Under the pieces are notes generated by a model that was not told where the DNA came from, made no database searches, and saw only the letters and a program-made list of their open reading frames with translations. Source: an uncultured Bacteroidota bacterium (GTDB taxonomy: Bacteria > Bacteroidota > Bacteroidia > Chitinophagales > Chitinophagaceae). From it: DNA of 13,312 nt. The position numbers were made by a program, and so were the translations under genes. Of the stretch, positions 8,097-13,312 are shown piece after piece (the stretch's first letter is position 1; every line of letters begins with the position of its first letter). The stretch is from positions 1 through 13,312 of the forward strand of contig CALLKA010000025.1 in the NCBI GenBank assembly GCA_938008665.1, given 5' to 3'.

Positions 8097-9995
8097 ATGT
8101 CCAAATTATTTACCTATATATTCATTACATTTTTTCTTGTGATTTCGTCACATCAAGTTTTTGCATGGCAAAAAAAGAAAACGAATGCAAAAGCAAAAAT
8201 TACCAATACCGCAAAAAAGAAAAAAACGGCAAGTAGTAAAAAGAAAAAGTCTTCCAAAAAGAAACAAGCAAAAAAAAGCCGTTCCAAAAAATCGACTACA
8301 GCAAAAATTAATAAGCCAGTAAAAATAGAAGATATTGTAAAACAAGTGCCTCTTGATATTCCTGTTATGAGAGATACGGCACCTACAAAGGTGGTAAGTA
8401 TATTATCGGCATTTAAACCACAATTAAAAAGTGCGGTAAAAATTAATTTTAACAATGCAGCTCCAATTATTGACACACAAACTGTACTATATTCCTATCA
8501 AGTTCCCAGTCAAAATTTATCATTCTCATACAGGCCCATTGCATTAAACCCTTTGGCTATTGTTTTAGCAAGTCCCGCTAATTTAGTAGGCAACACCAAT
8601 GCCAAGGTGGGGTTCGGAAATTATTTATACCAGTTATTAAGTATTAATTTTATAAATAATGGCCGTAAAACAATCAATAACCTGGGTATTTCAACGGAAT
8701 CATCTGAGGGAATACATCATTTGCAAAAATACAGAATAAGCAAATTTGACTATCAAGGCAATTTGATTCTCAATGACTCTAATACTTTATTAACGCATGT
8801 ATTTGCTAATCAAAATCAATATTACAGATATGGATTGGTGCCTGATACTTTAAGTTTACCTAATTCAAATTATTTACAGAAACTGACCAATGTAGGCGCC
8901 AGTGTGGCATTTTTAAATAAATACAAACCTAATTCTGTATTTACATATAGACCAAAATTGGAATTCGCACATTTATCAGATGTACAAAACAATTCGAATA
9001 CCTACGTTGCAGTAACAAGTCCAATGTCTTATCAAATGAATAAGGAGATGCTTTTTAATTTCGATGTTAATTTTAGTTACAGTCATTTTAATAGTTATGC
9101 ATCTAGCTCAAATACTTTATTGCGTTTTGATCCTTCCTTGAATTTAAATAAATGGAAGTTTAAAATATTAGTGGGTGTTTCGCCAGTATATAAATCTGAC
9201 GGGTTTAAATTATATCCAAACATACAATTACAACATAATCTAAAGGACACAGCTTGGATTATTAAGGCAGGGTGGATCAACAATACCACCAATACCCAAT
9301 ATGGTAATTTGTTAAATGAAAATCCTTGGATTACGCCACCCATTAATTTAAAAATTATGTCACAAGACAAGCAGTTTTTAAAATTCGAAGTAAATGCTTC
9401 TAAACATTTACAATATGGATTTGGTCTATCATTAAACAGATATATTAACATACCTTTTTATACAAAAGAACCTTTAGCAATAGCTGCTTATCTACCAGGA
9501 TCTGCTGCGTCAGGCTTAACTTATTCTAATCGGGTTGCATATGGATTGAAATATTATACATTATTTGAATCAAAATCTCATACCGTTGATATAGAAGCCA
9601 ATCTGCACTATCAATTTAGTGATCAGTTCTCTATTGATAATCATTTTAATTATACCCAATTCAATTATATAAAGGACAATGAAAAGCCTTGGGGCTTTGT
9701 TCCAGTAAAGTTTAATTCCACTTTTTACTGGCAAGCCAATAACAAATTACTCATTGATGGGTCATTAAATTTCATGTCCGGAATTGAGGCAATTACAGAA
9801 GGTTCTAGTTATGTTTCGAAAACATTAAATCCAATCACCTTATTGAATGCGGGCTTGTCCTACAAATTGTCCATTCCTTGGAAAATTTGGGTTAAATCTT
9901 CGAATCTTTTAAATAGTCAATATCAAAGATGGGGGGATTATCCAGCCTTAGGCGTTCAAATTAATGCAGGTGTTGTATATTCGTTCTATAAATAA
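8097..9995 (+). CDS. TonB-receptor-like outer-membrane beta-barrel without plug, Lys-rich N-terminus
   Basis: I start this gene at the ATG at 8097 (632 residues), not the in-frame TTG at 8076. The ATG begins directly with a clean signal peptide (MSKLFTYIFITFFLVISS, Ala23 as likely cleavage residue), while the TTG would add seven charged residues and overlap the preceding gene. Mature residues 26-76 are extremely basic: 24 Lys/Arg in 51. After a linker of about 50 residues comes a long region of alternating polar/aromatic beta-strands. The C-terminus (SSNLLNSQYQRWGDYPALGV... VVYSFYK) has the look of the last strands of a TonB-dependent receptor, with an aromatic close to the end as used for BAM recognition. 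I see no plug domain, TonB box or carboxypeptidase-like domain, and the length leaves no room for a plug plus barrel. Many such proteins are annotated 'TonB-dependent receptor', but active TonB-driven transport is doubtful without a plug. It may instead be a structural or secretion-associated barrel working with the upstream TPR protein. A 2 bp gap separates it from the next gene. Confidence 0.8.
   Translation: MSKLFTYIFITFFLVISSHQVFAWQKKKTNAKAKITNTAKKKKTASSKKKKSSKKKQAKKSRSKKSTTAKINKPVKIEDIVKQVPLDIPVMRDTAPTKVVSILSAFKPQLKSAVKINFNNAAPIIDTQTVLYSYQVPSQNLSFSYRPIALNPLAIVLASPANLVGNTNAKVGFGNYLYQLLSINFINNGRKTINNLGISTESSEGIHHLQKYRISKFDYQGNLILNDSNTLLTHVFANQNQYYRYGLVPDTLSLPNSNYLQKLTNVGASVAFLNKYKPNSVFTYRPKLEFAHLSDVQNNSNTYVAVTSPMSYQMNKEMLFNFDVNFSYSHFNSYASSSNTLLRFDPSLNLNKWKFKILVGVSPVYKSDGFKLYPNIQLQHNLKDTAWIIKAGWINNTTNTQYGNLLNENPWITPPINLKIMSQDKQFLKFEVNASKHLQYGFGLSLNRYINIPFYTKEPLAIAAYLPGSAASGLTYSNRVAYGLKYYTLFESKSHTVDIEANLHYQFSDQFSIDNHFNYTQFNYIKDNEKPWGFVPVKFNSTFYWQANNKLLIDGSLNFMSGIEAITEGSSYVSKTLNPITLLNAGLSYKLSIPWKIWVKSSNLLNSQYQRWGDYPALGVQINAGVVYSFYK
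8172..8324 (+). other. Lysine-rich low-complexity segment of the barrel protein
   Basis: A-rich coding tract for residues 26-76 of the barrel protein, with repeated runs such as KKKK, SSKKKK and SSKKKQAKKSRSKK. The composition is close to histone-tail or linker-histone-like sequence, but it follows a signal peptide and so would face the periplasm if exported. The A-runs, up to six or seven bases, are possible slippage sites, although the frame is intact here. Confidence 0.75.
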
Positions 9996-9997
9996 GT

Positions 9998-10486
9998 ATG
10001 ATTCATCTAGCTATTAAATATTTTATTCGTTTTGGACAACTGGATATTCCATCTGTTGGTCAGCTAAAATTGTTAAAAAAGGAAGCTGAATTAATAGATG
10101 GTGTTTTAAAGTCACCTTCGGAATTTATTGAATTTGAGACAAATGCCGGAACACCTTCTAAACAATTTTATCAATTTTTAGGAAATGCCCTTGACATTTC
10201 AGCAGATCAAGCAGCCATACAATATGACCAAAGTTGGGAAAGCAAATTCGAAAATGACCAAAAAGTAATGATTGGAAATTTAGGATTCATTTTCAAAAAC
10301 GAAGGAAGATATACTTTCGAATCTCTTTTCAATTCAAGTCAGTATTATAAAGATATTGAAGTTGGAAATTTACCCAATTCTGAAATATTTGAGACTGAAT
10401 TAACTGCACAAAAAAATGACAAATGGGCCATATGGGCAATTACTTTAGCAGTGATTGCTTTACTGGCAATATTATTAAAACAATAA
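9998..10486 (+). CDS. HU-CCDC81-like domain protein with C-terminal membrane anchor
   Basis: 162 residues. The first ~75 resemble the HU-like (CCDC81-type) domain of Bacteroidota: an N-terminal helix, the signature LDIPSVGQLKL (residues 15-25) corresponding to the 'v.iPglG.l' strand turn, then a SPSEFIEFE strand and a helix. A second strand-turn motif VMIGNLGFIF (90-99) suggests a second, degenerate HU-like unit, as in the tandem bac_1/bac_2 arrangement of this family. A single hydrophobic helix occupies 143-160 (WAIWAITLAVIALLAILL) with only Lys-Gln after it. There is no signal peptide, so it should be a C-tail-anchored inner-membrane protein with the HU-like part in the cytoplasm. In other Bacteroidota this domain is often fused to SPOR, a septal peptidoglycan-binding domain; no SPOR is present here. 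Whether it binds DNA or protein is unknown. It begins 2 bp after the barrel gene and ends 3 bp before the methyltransferase gene, so it is almost certainly co-transcribed. The domain assignment is by motif resemblance only. Confidence 0.72.
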   Translation: MIHLAIKYFIRFGQLDIPSVGQLKLLKKEAELIDGVLKSPSEFIEFETNAGTPSKQFYQFLGNALDISADQAAIQYDQSWESKFENDQKVMIGNLGFIFKNEGRYTFESLFNSSQYYKDIEVGNLPNSEIFETELTAQKNDKWAIWAITLAVIALLAILLKQ

Positions 10487-10489
10487 TTT

Positions 10490-11404
10490 ATGGCATTGGC
10501 AAATCAGCAAAATATTATTTGTCCAGTTTGTAATGCTAGTAATATTACTATATTAATGCCAGTGACAGATTTATCTTTAACTGGTGATTTATTTGAAATA
10601 GTACATTGTGAAAAATGCAGTTTAAATTTCACAGATCCAATTCCTGACAAAGATGCCATAGTACCGTATTACAATTTCCCTGAATACATTTCCCATACGG
10701 ATATCAAAAAAGGTTGGATGAACACCTTATACCATAAAGTGCGTCAACGTACTTTGAAACAAAAAACAGACTGGGTACAATCTTTATTTACAGGGTATAA
10801 AGGCGCCTTATTGGAAGTTGGCGCAGGTACAGGTGCATTTGCGGATGCAATGGCTAAGAAAGGGTGGAAGGTGACTGCGCTTGAACCTGATGCTTCAAGC
10901 CGTGAAATTGCATTGAAAAATTATGGCATCCATTTAATGCCTAGTTCAGAACTTGAAACTTTATCCCCCACAAGTTTTGATGTAATTACTTTATGGCATG
11001 TGCTTGAACATGTTCATGATTTGAAAATTTATATTCATACATTCAAGAAATTATTAAAACACAATGGTCGTTTAATCATTGCTGTGCCTAATCATACGAG
11101 TTATGATGCTCAATTTTATAAAAATTATTGGGCAGCTTATGATGTACCTCGACATTTATATCATTTTTCACCATCTTCCATGAAATTTTTGATGAAATCA
11201 AATGGGTTTGTATTGGTAAATCTAAAGCCGATGTGGTTTGATAGTTTTTATGTTAGCCTATTGAGTGAGAAATACAAAAAAACAGGCTTGTTGGGTATTT
11301 TAAGGGCCTTTTTGATAGGGTGTATATCGAACTTGCTAGCATTAAAGTCGAATTCAAAAGCGAGTTCAATCATTTACGAGATAAAAAAAGTGAAAGAAGA
11401 TTAA
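10490..11404 (+). CDS. Class I SAM-dependent methyltransferase with N-terminal zinc-ribbon-like motif
   Basis: 304 residues, cytoplasmic. It opens with a Cys4 motif, CPVC (Cys11, Cys14) and CEKC (Cys40, Cys43), likely binding zinc. The Rossmann-like methyltransferase core follows: motif I LLEVGAGTGAFADAM (107-121), the acidic residue Glu132 of ALEPD that normally binds the ribose of SAM, and a WHVLEHVHD segment after FDVITL, typical of the Methyltransf_23/UbiG-like group. The C-terminal part contains NYWAAYDVPRHLYHFSP, conserved in a widespread family of uncharacterised bacterial methyltransferases, some of which act on sugars or lipid-linked intermediates. The substrate cannot be read from the sequence. 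It is the last gene of the four-gene run, 3 bp after the HU-like gene, and converges on the cyclotransferase gene with 10 bp between the stops. Its tie to the envelope genes may be functional or merely positional. Confidence 0.88.
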   Translation: MALANQQNIICPVCNASNITILMPVTDLSLTGDLFEIVHCEKCSLNFTDPIPDKDAIVPYYNFPEYISHTDIKKGWMNTLYHKVRQRTLKQKTDWVQSLFTGYKGALLEVGAGTGAFADAMAKKGWKVTALEPDASSREIALKNYGIHLMPSSELETLSPTSFDVITLWHVLEHVHDLKIYIHTFKKLLKHNGRLIIAVPNHTSYDAQFYKNYWAAYDVPRHLYHFSPSSMKFLMKSNGFVLVNLKPMWFDSFYVSLLSEKYKKTGLLGILRAFLIGCISNLLALKSNSKASSIIYEIKKVKED

Positions 11405-11414
11405 AAAGGGTCAT

Positions 11415-12239
11415 TTATTTTAAACGGACTTCAACCATAACAGGCCAACATTTCCCGGTAATATAAAATGTTTTAGATTTTGCATGGTATGCAATGCCAT
11501 TTAATACATAACCATCATCTATGGTTGTTGGGTCATATTTAACGCCTGCTTGTGCTAATAAATTACTAAAATTTATATTGTTTATAATTTGTCCTGTAGT
11601 AGGATCGATCACAACAACTTCATTTAGTCCATATATGTTTGCAAATATTTTGCCATCTACAAATTCTAATTCATTGATGTTACTCACATATCCATAGTTA
11701 TTATAAACACCTATTGTTTTTTTTATAGTGAAATTATTAGGGTCAACTATATAAATGTCGCTGCCGCCTGTAGATACTATTAAGGCAGTATCATTGTGCG
11801 TAAGTCCCCAGCCTTCATATTGCCAATTCAATTCTTTTTCTTTTTTTAAAGTACTTGCATTATATACAAAAACTTTATGCTCCTTCCAGGTTAATTGATA
11901 AATTTTATCTTTGAATACAGTTATCCCTTCGCCGAACAAATTCATTGGTAAATTTATTTTATTGCCAACAACTTGCATATTTGCATCCATTTTATGTAAT
12001 ATGCTTTTTCCATAATTACCGGTGCCTTCAAATAATGTTTCACCATGCCATTCCAACCCTTGTGTATAGGAACTGGTGTCATGCGTATACACTTTTACAA
12101 CCTCATATTGTAATTGGGTAGGGGCTTTGATTACATTCTCATTCACTTCGTTATTCTCAGAAGTGGCAATATTATTTCCACATGAATTCATTGTGATAAT
12201 GAATGTAAATAATAGTATGTATTTAATGAATTGAAGCAT
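11415..12239 (-). CDS. Glutaminyl-peptide cyclotransferase (type I, beta-propeller), lipoprotein
   Basis: Converts N-terminal Gln (and slowly Glu) of exported proteins to pyroglutamate, releasing ammonia. I use the ATG at 12239 (274 residues) rather than the in-frame TTG at 12254: the ATG places a normal lipoprotein signal peptide at the very start, with lipobox TMNSC and lipidated Cys20. The mature chain follows the five-bladed propeller pattern of the Glu_cyclase_2 (PF05096) family: SYTQGLEW (58-65), LFEGTGNYGKS with Glu71 at the position of the conserved active-site Glu, FGEGITVF, EGWGLTHND, INELEFVDG and LNGIAYH. This is the plant/Xanthomonas-type fold, not the zinc-dependent type II enzyme known from Porphyromonas. 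Anchored in the periplasm, it suits the Bacteroidota signal-peptide rule that leaves Gln at mature N-termini. It lies 18 bp downstream of ychF and may share its transcript. The residue assignment follows family knowledge and was not aligned. Confidence 0.9.
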   Translation of the reverse strand: MLQFIKYILLFTFIITMNSCGNNIATSENNEVNENVIKAPTQLQYEVVKVYTHDTSSYTQGLEWHGETLFEGTGNYGKSILHKMDANMQVVGNKINLPMNLFGEGITVFKDKIYQLTWKEHKVFVYNASTLKKEKELNWQYEGWGLTHNDTALIVSTGGSDIYIVDPNNFTIKKTIGVYNNYGYVSNINELEFVDGKIFANIYGLNEVVVIDPTTGQIINNINFSNLLAQAGVKYDPTTIDDGYVLNGIAYHAKSKTFYITGKCWPVMVEVRLK

Positions 12240-12257
12240 GATCTGTTGTTTCAAATT

Positions 12258-13312
12258 TTAAACATTAAATCTAAAATGCATCACATCACCATCTTTCACT
12301 AAATATTCTTTTCCTTCAATTCTTAATTTTCCATTGTCCCTGCATGCTGCTTCACTTTTGTATTTAATAAAGTCATCAAAAGCAATTACTTCCGCTTTAA
12401 TAAATCCTTTTTCAAAATCAGTATGAATGACACTAGCCGCTTGCGGAGCTTTCCATCCTTTTCCTATAGTCCAAGCCCTAACTTCCTGCACTCCAGCTGT
12501 AAAGTAGGTTTCTAAGTTCAATAATTTGTAAGCGGACTGAATTAATCTATTCAATGCTGGTTCTTTCATCTGATATTCCTCCATAAATACCGCCTTGTCA
12601 GCAGGATCCTCTAATTCAGCGATTTGTGCTTCAATATTATTACACATTACAATAACCTCAGCACCTTCATTTTTTGCCATTTCAACCAACATAGCTGAAT
12701 ATTTATTACCTATATGCATAGATGCTTCATCTACATTCGCGACATACATGACTGGTTTTTCTGTCAGTAAAAAACTATCCGCTATTGCTAATCTGTCTTC
12801 TTTTGATAAATCTAAAGATCGGATGCTTTTCCCTTGTTCCAAATGTGTTTTACACTTTTGTAAAACTTCTAATTCCACTTTGGCTTTGGGATCGGTCTTG
12901 GACATTTTTTCACAACGTTGAATCTTTTTATCAACGCTGTCTAAGTCCTTTAATTGTAATTCAGTTTCAATAATTTCTTTATCTCCAATAGGATTAATAA
13001 TGCCTTCTTCCCTTAAAACATTTTCATCTTCAAAACAACGAATTACATGGATCACCGCACTTACTTCACGAATATTCGCTAAAAATTTATTACCCAAACC
13101 TTCGCCTTTACTTGCGCCTTTTACCAAACCAGCAATATCTACTATTTCTAATTGGGTAGGAACAATACGATTGGGAATAATTAAATCGGCCAATTGTTGC
13201 ATTCTATTATCAGGTACATCCACTAATCCGACATTCGGTTCAATGGTGCAAAATCTGTAATTACTTGCTTGTGCTTTTGCACTATTACTTACTGCGTTAA
13301 ATAAGGTTGATT
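12258..13312 (-). CDS. ychF: YchF/OLA1 family P-loop NTPase, missing only its extreme N-terminus
   Basis: The reading frame continues past the GTG at 13223 (an internal Val) to the right edge. The additional codons read STLFNAVSNSAKAQASNYRF, then CTIEPNVGLVDV, the universally conserved YchF N-terminal region. About 350 residues are visible; homologues have about 363-366, so only roughly the first 15, including most of the Walker A loop (GLPNVGK), are outside the window. G3 appears as DIAGLVKGASKGEGLGNKF. G4 is NVDE, the NxxE form typical of YchF, which explains its known preference for ATP over GTP. A coiled-coil insertion occupies the middle. The C-terminal TGS domain runs from AWTIGKGWKAPQAA to the end (VKDGDVMHFRFNV). 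YchF binds ribosomes and is implicated in stress response and translation control in other bacteria. The cyclotransferase gene follows 18 bp downstream. Confidence 0.97.
   Translation of the reverse strand, partial: STLFNAVSNSAKAQASNYRFCTIEPNVGLVDVPDNRMQQLADLIIPNRIVPTQLEIVDIAGLVKGASKGEGLGNKFLANIREVSAVIHVIRCFEDENVLREEGIINPIGDKEIIETELQLKDLDSVDKKIQRCEKMSKTDPKAKVELEVLQKCKTHLEQGKSIRSLDLSKEDRLAIADSFLLTEKPVMYVANVDEASMHIGNKYSAMLVEMAKNEGAEVIVMCNNIEAQIAELEDPADKAVFMEEYQMKEPALNRLIQSAYKLLNLETYFTAGVQEVRAWTIGKGWKAPQAASVIHTDFEKGFIKAEVIAFDDFIKYKSEAACRDNGKLRIEGKEYLVKDGDVMHFRFNV

Noticed and set aside
8172..8324. Lys-rich tract as a DNA tandem repeat or CRISPR-like array
   Set aside because: The DNA has no regular unit or spacer pattern. 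The repetition is at the amino-acid level only and remains in frame with the gene.
8153..8476. Antisense reading frames, rich in Phe/Leu, opposite the Lys-rich tract
   Set aside because: Their Phe-rich, membrane-like composition is simply the complement of AAA/AAG codons. There is no start context or family resemblance, and the sense strand is convincingly coding.

Overview
The window is an ordinary-looking chromosomal stretch from a low-GC, AT-rich member of the Bacteroidota, most likely a Chitinophagales/Chitinophagaceae-type bacterium. Three things suggest this. The protein families are typical of the phylum: a large S9 peptidase, a plug-less TonB-receptor-like barrel, a membrane-anchored HU-CCDC81-like protein and a lipoprotein glutaminyl cyclase. 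Purine-rich Shine-Dalgarno boxes are mostly absent. One intergenic region carries a perfect TAnnTTTG promoter element. The genus is inference. Genes are tightly packed: there is no gene-free gap above about 120 bp, and I see no rRNA, tRNA, CRISPR array, insertion sequence or phage gene.

Layout. (1) Positions 1-1737 (+) hold the C-terminal part of a prolyl-oligopeptidase-family (S9) serine peptidase, cut by the left edge. (2) Positions 1745-4948 (-) hold a three-gene run read leftwards: a YbgC-like acyl-CoA thioesterase, CinA (NMN amidohydrolase family) and a lipoyl-bearing 2-oxo acid dehydrogenase E2. (3) A 117 bp divergent intergenic region carries a Bacteroidota-style promoter for the leftward run. 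(4) Positions 5066-11404 (+) hold a four-gene run with gaps of 7, 2 and 3 bp: a 1007-residue exported TPR protein, an outer-membrane barrel with a very lysine-rich N-terminus, a C-tail-anchored HU-CCDC81-like protein and a SAM-dependent methyltransferase with an N-terminal Cys4 zinc-ribbon-like motif. (5) Positions 11415-13312 (-) hold a type I glutaminyl-peptide cyclotransferase lipoprotein preceded by ychF, which is cut by the right edge.

The most interesting part is the four-gene run at 5066-11404. It encodes proteins predicted for the periplasm, the outer membrane, the inner membrane with a cytoplasmic face, and the cytoplasm, all apparently co-transcribed. I read it as a trans-envelope module of unknown purpose; this rests on spacing and domain content only. 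The adjacent glutaminyl cyclase fits the Bacteroidota habit of cleaving signal peptides just before glutamine, and the TPR protein's own predicted cleavage site is Ala|Gln.
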